This document shows, one piece after another, positions 22,245 through 32,725 of a DNA stretch of 64,000 nucleotides. The notes beneath the pieces were generated by a model. The model was not told the origin of the DNA and searched no databases. It saw only the letters and a list, made by a program, of their open reading frames with translations. Every line of letters starts with the position of its first letter. The stretch's first letter is position 1. This DNA is from Linnemannia elongata (Eukaryota > Mortierellomycota > Mortierellomycetes > Mortierellales > Mortierellaceae). A program made the position numbers and the translations under genes. Location: assembly GCA_036320915.1 (NCBI GenBank), contig JAXBDG010000016.1:1116001-1180000 (forward strand). The letters are read 5' to 3'.

Positions 22245-24303
22245 CTAGAAAGGGTGCCCGTGGGCGATGCCACGGGTGCTGGTGCTGGCGCCGTGGTGGG
22301 AGTGGGGTGGGGTTCTTGGAGGCTCTTGGCCTTTTTTTTTTGGGTTCTCTGGGACTCTGGGATGTCGTGTTATGCGTGTGAGGGTGTGAGGGTGACCCAA
22401 GTTGAAATTGATTTACTGTGACTGTTTTGTGTTGTTGTAAGGTCCGACGGGGGCTTGCTTGTTCGGTGTTCGTAAAAAGAAAAAGAAAAGGAAAAAGAGA
22501 AGGAAAAAGAAAAAGAAAAGGAAAGAGAAAAGGAAAAAGAAAAAGAAGAAGAAAAGGAAAAAAGGAAAGGAAAAGGAGGGAGGGGGAAAGAAAAAAAAGA
22601 AAAGAAAAAAAAAAAAAAAAAAAGGAAAAAAAGAAAAAAAGAAATATCTTCCTGTCCAGAGGTGCGCGTTGTGTGTCCGGCCACCTTCGCTTCGGGGGTG
22701 CTCTTCGGGGGTCCTCTTCGGGGTGCTCTTCGAGTGCTCGTGCCTGTCTGACATCGTGCCCTCTCTTGGTGTCAAGACTCCAGTCCCGTTAGCTGAGGGG
22801 AGGGAAGGGGAGGGAAGGGGAGGGAAGGGGAGAAGAGAGGAGAACGTCTGCTGCTGTTTTCATTTCGATGCTCTCTCTTATGATCTTCACCGTCTTGATT
22901 TTTTCAACCACAGGCCCGTATGCTCTTGGCTGTTCTTAAGCACATACCAGCCCCCGCTGTGTGTCTCCAGTCTTGATTGCCTCTCTTGTGCTTCAACATT
23001 TTCGGGGGTGTGCCTGAGCGCGCGCCTGAGCATGAAAGTTGGCCAGTGGAGTAAGGAGATATCTGGAGTGAAGGAAAGGAAAAGGATAAAGACGCAACAC
23101 ATAGTATGATCATCAATCAAAAAAAAAGAGATCAGCAGGGGAAAGAAGTGCTTGCTTAAAAGTTCACGCAAGATTGCTTTGACGATTATGCTCGCTGTGC
23201 GCTCCCTCCCTTCTGCCGCATGCGGCGGCAGGGAAGGGAACACATAGCCCGGGCGTTGTTCTTACGATATAGCCATAGATCCTCTGATTCGGGCTACGCC
23301 CTCATCCTCTTCCGTGAGCGCGCTTCGCGCAAGTTAGTGCATCTGGTTCGGGCTATGCCCTCACACCTTCTTCTTCCCCGCGCGCTTCGCGCAAGATGAC
23401 CTTGATGGTCGCGCTAAAGCACTCCATCCATTTTGCCGCAGCCGGTGCCAAGGTTCACACAGCTCGGGCTACGCCCTCACAAAATACTGGCACTTTGGCC
23501 TTGACTGTTCCTTTAGTTCGGGCTACGCCCTCACATCCTCTTCTTCCGTGCAATTTGCGCAAGATACTGGTTCGGGCTTCGCCCTCACAAAATATGGGCG
23601 TTTTGGGCAAGATAGTCCCCCTGGTTCAGGCTACGCCCTCACAAAATACTGGCACTTCGGCCGTGATTGTTCCTTTAGTTCGGGCTACGCCCTCACACCC
23701 TCTTCTTCCGTGCGCTTCCAGCAGGATACCCTTGCTGGTTGTGCTTTGGGCAAGATAGGTCCCCTGGTTCGGGCTACGCCCTCACAAAATTCTGGCACTT
23801 TGGCCGTGATTGTTCCTTTAGTTCGGGCTACGCCCTCACACCCTCTTCTTCCGTGCTCTTCGCGCAAGGGGGCCCATAGCTCGGGTTCCGCCCTCACAAA
23901 ATACCGGTGCTTTGAGCAAAATAACCCCCCAAGTTCGGGCTACGCCCTCACATATTCTTCTTCCGTGCTCTTCGCGCAAGGGGAGCCATAGCTCGGGCTC
24001 CGCCCTCACAAAGTACTGGCGCTTCGCGCAAAATACCACCGCGCTCCGCGCAAGATAGCCCCCCTAGTTCGGGCTACGCCCTCACACCCTCTTCTTCCGG
24101 GCTCTTCGCGCAAGGGGAGCCATAGCTCGGGCTCCGCCCTCACAAAGTACTGGCGCTCCGCGCAAAATACTGGCGCTTCGCGCAGGCGCGCTCCGCGCAA
24201 GATACTGGTTCGGGCTCCGCCCTCACAATTTTCTTTTCTTTCGTTCGGGCTCCGCCCTCACGTGATTTAGCAAAAAAACACTATTTTTTTAGTATAGTAG
24301 AGA
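22245..24303 (-). mobile_element. Non-autonomous Helitron E (5'-most of the array)
   Basis: 2059 bp. The 5' end TCTCTACTATACTAAAAAAA begins at 24303 and is preceded on the minus strand by A (complement of T at 24304), the A half of the AT target. The 3' CTAG (22248-22245) joins D. Same plan as A, B and D, with an expanded A/G microsatellite (22470-22650). Confidence 0.9.
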
Positions 24304-25253
24304 TGATGTTTTCATCGTGTTTTGGTGCATCTGAACGAGCTACACACAATTCTAACGAACAAGTCAAAGTATGGATTACGTCCCACTTTACCCCCCTGGC
24401 TGCTATGTAAAAAAAATGTTAAGGTTTGGGTGCTGCAGACAGGCAGCATCTCTTTCTTTGAAGAACTGTCGAGATCCGATTAAAAAAAAAAAAATGTCTC
24501 CAGTATTCGCTCCTCTTGTCCCCTTGTCGGTGCTCATCTTCGCGTCTCTTTTGACCATTTCTTGTTTTTCTTTCTTGTTACGAACTCGTTGCAAGTGGTG
24601 GGGGAGTTGATTGGTCATATTTGAGAGACGGGGACGTTGGTTGGTGATTAAGCATTCTTCTTTGACAAACTCGGGAGTTAGATGTGGGTTAGAGTGAAAG
24701 GCCTTTTTTTGTGTGGTCGAGGCGTGAGAGGGTAGGAGAATCCGGAGAGTAAGATTGAAAGAAAAGTATGCTTGTGACATAGCAAGGAGCAAAGGAGAAA
24801 GAAAGAGAAAGAAAGAAAATGCAACAAGAAAGAAGAAAGAAGAAAGAAGAAAAAAAAAGGAGAAAGGGGAGGGGAGGTTTTGTTTAAACCTGTCCTTCTT
24901 GGTATGTGACAATTCTATGCCATTATATCGTTGATACTGATAATAGCGCGTTTGTTTCGTATTTTCGTGTCAAAGGGCAAGAATCCTCTGCACAGTTGGC
25001 ATATTTGATTGAATCAATGTTGATCTACATCGAAGATCATCATATGAAAAAAAAAAAAAATGGATCCAGGTGGGCATGAGGGCAAGGTTGGCGAATGTGC
25101 GCGCGCGTTACTTTTGATTTATTATCCCCTCCTTATTGAGGACGCTCTGGTATGCTTGTGTTTGTGGATGCGTTCTTGAAAAAGAGGAAAGTACTTTTTT
25201 CCTTCTACTGCTCCTACTATTCGTTGCTACTTTCACTCTGCGCAAGGGGCAGG
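24304..25253. other. Intergenic region downstream of the kelch gene
   Basis: Host sequence right of the Helitron array: poly-A runs near 24482 and 25046, GA-rich stretches near 24790-24870. The only longer frame (24403-24912, minus) is low-complexity Phe/Leu/Ser from the GA tract and I do not regard it as a gene. Confidence 0.5.
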
Positions 25254-27412
25254 TTACTCAATGACAGTATGAGGGTTATTAGGCTGCGGTTTATCACTCG
25301 TCCAACTACCCGCATGATCTACATACGCGTGTGGACCTGACACCTGACCCTGAGACTTCTTGACCGGTGCACTCACCACATGCATCCCTTGGTCTGCCAC
25401 ACCCCCACTTGAGGACGTCGCAACCGTTGAAGACATGGGGGGCGAGGATACAGAATTAGAGCCAGGGGGAAGGACATAGTCTGCGGGCATATAGACAAGT
25501 GGAGAAGGCGCGAAACTGGGTTCGGCGGTGACTTGATAGATCTCGCTATGTCCTGCTCCTGAAACCACGGGGATTGAAGAAGAGTAGGCGTAGGTATATG
25601 GGGTGGTGGCAGGGACGGTTTGGACTGTCTGGCTGGTGGTGGGTACTGGTGCGTAGTAGAGAGGGGGTTGATAGACGTAGGGAGTGGAAGGATCGTGGTA
25701 CTGCTGGACCTGGACCATGCCGGGTTGAGAGGCGGCGGCGGTTTGTTGTTGGAGAGCAAGGAGCTGGCGTTGGAGTTCGAGTTGCTGTTGTTGGTTCTCG
25801 AGTTGACCCTGTATCCTCCTCAATTCCTCCTCGTTACTGTTCCCGTAGTTTCCTCCTGACCCAGTCGAGTGAGAGGCGGCACCGGTTTCCTTGTCGTCAG
25901 AGGTGGTGTTGACGGGTGAGTGGACATGGGTGTTACGTTGTTGACGGCGACGGTAGATCAAGAATCCTGCAATCGCACCAATGACTACAATTGCCCCAAC
26001 AATACCCCCTACAATAGCACCCGTGTTACTTCCCCCTGATCCATCACCTCCGGTTCCCGTGGGCTTGGTTCCCGTGGCGCTAGCACTAGCAGCCGCGACG
26101 TAGCTTGCAGGCGGGACATAATCTGACGCCCAGGAATTGGTCGCCATATTATAAACCAGCACTGGGCTGCTTGCCAAGACACCTCCAGTGCTAGTACCAC
26201 CCCAGATCAACAACTGGTCTCCGGCAATAGTGCAAGCAGCATACAGTCGAGGTTGTCCAGGTGCTCCTTGGGTCCAGACGCCCGTGATGGTGTCGAGGAT
26301 AAAGACTTCTCCTGAGAAAGGGGCGTTGTTTGGGAGGCGGCCTCCATAGATGACTACTTTTGTTCCATCGTCGTCTATTTTTTTCGATAGGAGAGGTTGA
26401 GGGTGGTGAGTAGGTGTTAGTTGTTTGAGAAGAGTCTGAGATAGGAAGAATAAGTGGAGTTGAAAAGGGCAACTTACTGGAGGTCATGCAGTGGTCGGCA
26501 CGATTCGAAGGAGCAGATCCCGACGTCGACTACAAGAAAAAAAAAAGTGAACAACAATAACAGGTTTAGCCCATCATAGCCCTCCAAAAATTTGCTCACA
26601 AAAAAAGCATACTAAACATCGCACTACTATCAGATTCAAACCCATTCACCCATGCCCCCTTCCCTTCACAGTCCAAACTAACAAGAACTCACCATGGTGT
26701 TCCAAGTCGCAGCAGAGGGACTAAACTCGCTCACAAAGTTATTCGCTGCGTTATTGGTAATATTATACCCTCCAAAATACATCACGGTCTTCCTCTGCTG
26801 ACTCCAAGTGTTGGTATAATACCATCGCGACGCAAAGATATTCGCCGGATCCGGGAGTTTCGACTGGGAGACAGAATCGGTCGCAGGGTTATAAATGTCC
26901 ATCGACGTCCTATCCGTGTACCCGCCGGCAATGTACACTAACCCCGAAGAAGGATCTGTCACAGCCCCGATACCTTGAGTTCCATTCAACGGGAAACGCA
27001 CTGGACTCGACGCCCAGGAATCGGTTGCGACAGTGTACTTGTAAGTTGGGTTCTGTCCCGCGATATGGAAGACCACCATCGTTTTTTGATCACCCGAGAA
27101 GACCGCTGGGAAGATGGATTGTTGAGGACCAGATTGAAGGCGCTTCCAGACTGGGGTGTTGGCGGACCATGGGACAGCAAGGTCTAGGTAATAAAATTGG
27201 CCGATGGGGAGGGTGCCGTCGATGGTTGAGGGTTGTCCGCCTAGGATGTACCATTTTAGGGAAGTTCTGGCCGATGCTGGGCCTGAGACTGGAATTGGGG
27301 CGTCATTTGAGATTTGTGCTTGTGTGAGGGTTAAAGAGAGGGTGAGGGTGAGGAGAGCTGTGGTGAAGAAGCGGGAGGGCGATCTCCGTGTGGTAGAGGA
27401 GGTGGTAGTCAT
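25254..27412 (-). CDS. Kelch-repeat type I membrane protein (three exons)
   Basis: Exons 27412-26693, 26529-26478 and 26374-25254; introns 163 nt (GTGAGT) and 103 nt (GTAAGT...AAATAG). Product 630 aa. A signal peptide ends near TLTQAQ (~34). The lumenal or extracellular part has kelch-like blades with paired glycines (WYILGG, VYIAGG, MYFGGY, VVIYGG, LLIWGG), probably forming one beta-propeller. A Gly/Ala/Ile transmembrane helix (~373-395, AIVGGIVGAIVVIGAIAGF) is followed by YRRRQQR as stop-transfer. The cytoplasmic tail has a Gln-rich coiled coil (EEELRRIQGQLENQQQ) and a Pro/Ser/Tyr-rich end. Kelch propellers bind proteins or glycans; the ligand is unknown. Likely a cell-surface receptor or adhesion protein. 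The splice model is supported by continuous blade motifs. Confidence 0.85.
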
Positions 27413-28808
27413 GTTGTAATGATATGTTTGTGGTACAGTGGGGCGGTTGATTGTTGTTTTTGCGTTTGACGGATATTTTTCTGCTGGCGGTGAGGGTGAG
27501 CACGGGTGGGAAGGTGGGAAGGTGAGGGGAGGGGGAAGGATAGTGAGAGGGGAGAAAATTAAGTGAAGGAGAGAGGAATGTAAAACAAGAATGTAAAAAT
27601 CAGGGTAAAGGGTATCGTAACGTCCACAACGAACGAGGAAAAAGGGAGAGAGAGAGAGGGAAGGAGGAAATGCAAGAGAAATGGATGTTAGGAGCAAACG
27701 AAAAGGAGAGGAAAAGAAAGAAAGAAAAGGAACCGAAAAGGACAAGAAAAGAAAGAAAGAAAAAAAGAGAGTGGGAGAAGTGACAAGAAAAGCGGATAAA
27801 AGGCAATTAAAAATCAAACCTCGCTAGCGTGTCTCTTAGCCACTTTCAGCTGAGGAAAGATGAGAGACAAGGAGGCAAATGAAAGGCATGAATGGGTGTG
27901 TGAGCAAAAGTGGGCTAGGGACCGTCAGAGGGCTCAGGAGGTTCTTCCCTTGCTTCACTCCCTCACTCTCCCTTATGATGTCTGGTCTGAAAACAAAATA
28001 AAATCGAGAGAGCGGGCTTGGCTGGTTAGATTTGCGTCTCTTTGTTCTGTGTCATTTGTTTGTCCGACAACAGAACTCTAACCACATTCGGATGGAAGAG
28101 GGAGAAAGAGATGCATGGCACAGGTGAGAAGGGGACATGCAAGACATGCGAGATGGAGGAAGGAGGAAGACAGATGGAAAAACGTTCGTCCCTTTCTGCT
28201 CTTGTACCGGTATACAGTGCCTTTTTTTTTTTCTTTTACATGATACGTTGTCATTGAGGCGACTGCTGTGCCACACATATGAATGATCGTTGCCACCGAA
28301 GCGAGACAGTTACATCCTTCAACGCGTTCACTGATCATCTTCACCCTCCCTCCACGCGTTCCGCTGCTCTTTCTTATCATATTCTGTTATCCTGGACCCG
28401 CTCGCTGCCATCATGGCAGTGCTGCTCTCCATCGCTGGTAGCTCTCAATCAAAAATGCCGAGAAGAAACAGAAAAACTGGCTACCCATCATCATCCCATA
28501 TATTCATTTTACCTCGGAGCGGCGATAGAAATAATAAATAGAGACAACGAAGCAAGAGAATCGAGCACAGCGTTTGAATGGATGGATGGATGGATGGATG
28601 TCAGGAAAGTTAAGCTTTCTAACCACTGATCGACCCTCGACAAGAACCTTTTGCCGTTTTGTTTCTGGTCCCTCTTCACTATCTTACATTCACATCGTGG
28701 TGTGCATATGCATGTGCATTTTGCTTGGTTTGTTCTCCTCCATTGCCTATGGATGAAAAAGAAAGACTGGGACCATGCGAAACCCAATTCCTTAGAATTC
28801 CCCTTTCC

Positions 28809-28839
<31 letters not shown>

Positions 28840-30361
28840 TGTCAACGTTCGTTTGTTCTACAACCGTCGCTTTGTGACCAAAATATCATTCTTGCCTCTT
28901 TCTTTCTTTTCACCTAGTTTGTTCAACCATCCTCCCGTGCTACCGCATCCCTTCGCCCCCTCCACGGCGATTCCTCTTTGTAAATATTCATACGTATCAT
29001 TTCAAATCACTCTTTCCTTCTCCAAATCCTCTCCCTTCGTCAACTCTTAACCCACATTACCTTTTTTTTTCTTTCTTTTTTTTCAAATATACTATATATC
29101 GCCTCTCCCACTGCCCATTTCGTTTTTCTTCTCGCAAGAAAGGCCCAGACTTGTCCTTTTATCTGATCGCCCTACTGGTCTCCCCCTACCACTGCGCATC
29201 GCCACACTAAAGATCTCCCCCCCTCCACTTTGAGCTACGTAATTGCTTTGTTTTGCTCTTTTGCTTCGCAACTTCCTTTTTTTTTCCACCGACACAAGTC
29301 TTCCCCCCCCCTTCATTGTCCCAATTCCATTTTTGTGAATGGTATCATGGGGCTATGGGGTAACGAAGGCATTGCGCGAAGCTAATTTTTTTTTTTGTTT
29401 CGTCCTTTTCCTCATTTATCTGCACTGCCACACTTTGAAGATGGACAGAGTTCAAGACAAAATAACCGGGCAGAAAAGAAAAAAGGTGTGTAAAACTCAA
29501 AAGAGTGTCGTTCTGACATATAAACCATGCTTGGAAGAAGGGGGAGGGGGGGGAGGAGGGAGAGAGAGTTTCCAGAAAAAAGCAAAGTGAGTGGACTAGA
29601 GGGAAGGGGGGAGGGAAGGCAAACAAATGAATATGAATTCGCGCTCAAGAATGATCATTATTAGCAAACGAAAAGGAAAAAAAAAACAAAAAAAACAAAA
29701 AAAGGAAAGAAAGGTGAGTATGAAGAACAGCCACTCTTATCGTGTATTGCCTGATGTGAGTGACAAGAATAAAAAGAACAAAGGTTATAAACATTGGCAA
29801 GGTTTTTGTCATGTTGTGTTTTTATTTTTGATTTGTTAAAGACCTTAAACGACACGCCAGTCTGGCACCATCCACCTCATTTCAAGAAAAAAGTGCAAAC
29901 AGAGAACAAAGACAACCAGGTCCGGATCGAAGAACGAAGAAATACAGGTAAGCAAAGCAATAAAAGTAGCAATATGTTGTTGTTGTTGTTATGTGAGAAA
30001 TACAAGTGAGAATGCAAGTAAAGATAGCAAACATCATGAACCCAATTCAATAATGAAAGCATTGGTAGTGGTGAGATATCCTCCTATCCGTGTTTGTGGT
30101 GCAGAACAAAGGGCATCATGACAATGACAGAAAAGAAGGACCCGTGAACTTGAGGGTAGCAATAGTAAAAAGTGGGTGCGGGGCAAGTGAGAGGAAGAAA
30201 AAAAAAGAGTCACAAAGAGTCGACTCAAGCTTGTGTTACCGCCGCAAATGTTGGAACGACCACGCCATGGACCGCCTTGAACGTCCCCGATTGCCTTCTC
30301 AACGAAAAGGGTCGATGGAACCTCGAAGGGGACCGACAGCTTGGATGTATCCGAGATACAT
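27413..30361. other. Intergenic region, kelch promoter and AP-1 3' flank
   Basis: About 2.9 kb. It contains C/T- or A/G-rich tracts, a poly-T run at 28810-28836, a (GATG)n microsatellite at 28579-28600 and G-rich runs near 29540. No frame shows a recognisable motif. The right end (about 30050-30361) is probably the 3' UTR of the bZIP gene. Confidence 0.5.
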
Positions 30362-32725
30362 TTACTGCTGCGTCATCCGGTTCATGATGTTGGTGACCTC
30401 CGTGACGGGGATGACAGGTCCATGTCCCGAGCACTTGGCCTTGGCCTTCATCTCGGCACACAGATCATCAATATCCGCATCATCAAAGTTGGGGTGCTTG
30501 GCAATGTGCTCCCAGACCTCGGGGCAAGGAAGTGCCCGCTCGTTCTCCTCCAGTGGTGGCAAGCCCTTCTTAGTCGACTCGGTGACCTTACCAAAGAACT
30601 CTTGGCTCTCCTCCCGTGCGGGTGTAGCAGCAACGTCCGCAAACGAGTTGGTGTAGTTGAACAGCTGGTCGTTGAATAAGCTGCCCATCGCCTCTGGTGG
30701 GAAAGCGGCGGCGTCGACAGGATCCTCAAATGTCGAGAAAAAGTCGCGGGAGTCAGAGGGATCACGGAAATCCGTAAAGAGGGCTTGGGTCTGCTCATAA
30801 GTCAATGAAGGGAGTCCCAAGTTGGTTGTCGTGGGTGTGAACGCAATGTTTCCGTGGGCATCAAATAGAGGCGTGTTGTTGACAAGGTCGTCAATTGTGG
30901 GAGAGGGAGAGTGCTGAGATGTGGCGATCAATGTACTGGCGGGGCTAGGATGGCTGGCAACTGTAGATGGACTGTAGGCGCTCAGGCTGCTGGCAGTAGT
31001 GGTATTAGATCCAAGGTTGGGCACAACTGAGTAAGTGTTGCCAGCACCGTCCAGCAACGACGAAAAGAGTGCAAGATCTCGTGCCGAAGTCGTGCTTGTG
31101 CTTGTGGATGTGTTCACTCCGGGCACAATTCCTGCATTATCGACATAGGTCGTCTGAGGGGTAGTCGATTCGGGCTCAGGGGTCGACTCTACGTTCTCCA
31201 ATGGCGAGTTGGGTACACTATCGCCAATCGACGATGGTGGTGACCAAGGGAGCTGGTCGTATGTTGGAGGCTTGGCGATATTAGTGCTGGTGAAGGATGG
31301 CTTTCCTGTGGATGCTTTCTTGGCAGTCGCAGTTGTTGCAGTAGGAGTAGGGCTGTTGATGGGTTGTGATACTGGGCTGGGGGACGACTGTTCCGAGCTG
31401 GAGCTGTTGGCACCCTTGGCGAGGTTATAGAGTCCTGGTTGGGCGATGGGGAAATCGAAGGTGAAGGCCTGCTCCTTGAGGAAGTAGTTTTCGGTCTCGA
31501 GTTTCTGGACAAGGACCTTGAGGTTTAGGTTCTCTTCGGCCAGCTTGGAGTCAGTCTTGCCTGGGTTGAGGTCCTCGAGCTCCTTGATGCGATCTTCCAA
31601 CGACTTGACATAGCGCTCCTTCCTGTCACGGAACGCGCGCTGTGCCGCCCTGTTCTGCGCCTATTGGGTGAAGGGTGAAATTGTAGTTAGGTTAGTAAGT
31701 GGAAGCAAAATGGTTAAAAAAAGTGTACGGTAAAAGTGGCCAACAAGACAACAATGATTACCTTGCGCTTGTTGGTGGGTTCGGTGGTTAAAGGCTTGCG
31801 ACCGGCTTTCTTGGGAGCAGGTTTACCCTCGCCGGGAGAGTGACCTTCATCTGCAAGAGAGAAAATGATTACCCAGAAGTATTGAGAGGGAGGGCGTAAA
31901 GATAAGAAGAGAGTGGGAAAAAGGAGGGATAGGAAGGATAGTAGGCAGGTGGAAAGGAAAGGAAAGGAAAGGAAAGAGAAGAGGAAAGACAAGGATATGG
32001 ATGAGCACAACTGCCACTGCCAGCACGGCATAGAACTGCGACAACTGGGTGTGTCGATCGATCAATTGAATTATCCACATTGGCCGGCGCCTGGTCTGTC
32101 GGACTGGGTGCGCCTCGTTATATGTGGGTCATGGGAGCACCCAAACAATAAATAATGAAATATGTGCCTTGGTAGTAGACTCACCCGAGCTGTTGTCGCC
32201 GTCCGAGTTGTGTACTTGCTGGTTGCTGTTTGCATATGAGACCGCTAATATGGATAGATAAGGAAGTGAATGCGTGTGAATATAAGCATATGGTGGAGTC
32301 AATGGGGGTTGGTCGGCATAGATATCCGCCGTATATACCGTTAGAACAAGGGGACGGGAGGCAAATATTGACTCTCTCTCTCTCTCTCTCTCTCCTACGC
32401 TATCTGTCAATCTGTCTATCTCTCTGTCTGCAAACAACCTCATAGCGTAACTTTCCTTTCCCTCCGTTCACACACGAACTGTACACACTCTCTTCTTTTC
32501 TTACACCAGCAACACCCTCAAAACACGCCAATGGCACTTACAGGACTGGAGATGGGAGAGGTTGCCTTTACGCTTCATGGGGTCCTCCTCTCGGTACTGG
32601 TCATGGTGGGCAATGGCAGTTGAGAGCAAGTCTTGAGCCTCAGGGTTGCTGCTGAGGATCTGGGCCCAGTCCTTGTCGCCGAGAAAGTTGGAATATGAGT
32701 TGGCGTGGTGCTGTTCCAGCGACAT
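30362..32725 (-). CDS. AP-1-type bZIP transcription factor (Yap1/Pap1 family), four exons
   Basis: Exons 32725-32542, 32244-32185, 31850-31762 and 31660-30362; introns of 297, 334 and 101 nt with GTAAGT, GTGAGT and GTAATC donors. Product 543 aa. Fungal AP-1 factors control oxidative-stress and detoxification genes. The basic region spans the last junction: KRK joined to AQNRAAQRAFRDRKERYVKS, the Yap/Pap1 signature with Q in place of the usual S/C. A leucine zipper follows (~120-165). The C-terminal PAP1 domain has the cysteine-rich box: LPCPEVWEHI, DDLCAEMKAKAKC (~490-530), which in Yap1 also holds the nuclear export signal. These three are the only cysteines; the usual N-terminal Cys box is missing. 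A Ser/Thr/Pro-rich middle may be the activation region. Confidence 0.92.
32370..32393 (-). repeat. (CT)n microsatellite in intron 1 of the AP-1 gene
   Basis: About 12 CT units within the first intron. Length-variable; it has no effect on coding. Confidence 0.8.

Noticed and set aside
11388..23243. A 118-codon minus-strand frame repeated in Helitrons A, D and E (11388-11744, 20828-21184, 22887-23243)
   Set aside because: It begins with GTG, not ATG, has no known motif, is broken in B, and its conservation follows from the youth of the copies.
11780..24260. Regular TTCGGGCTACGCCCTCAC repeats resembling a CRISPR array
   Set aside because: Spacing is irregular, repeats vary, spacers themselves recur among copies, and they sit inside fungal Helitrons with no cas genes.
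24403..24912. 169-codon minus-strand frame right of the Helitron array
   Set aside because: Phe/Leu/Ser-rich start produced by a GA tract, no motif, no plausible promoter or splice support.
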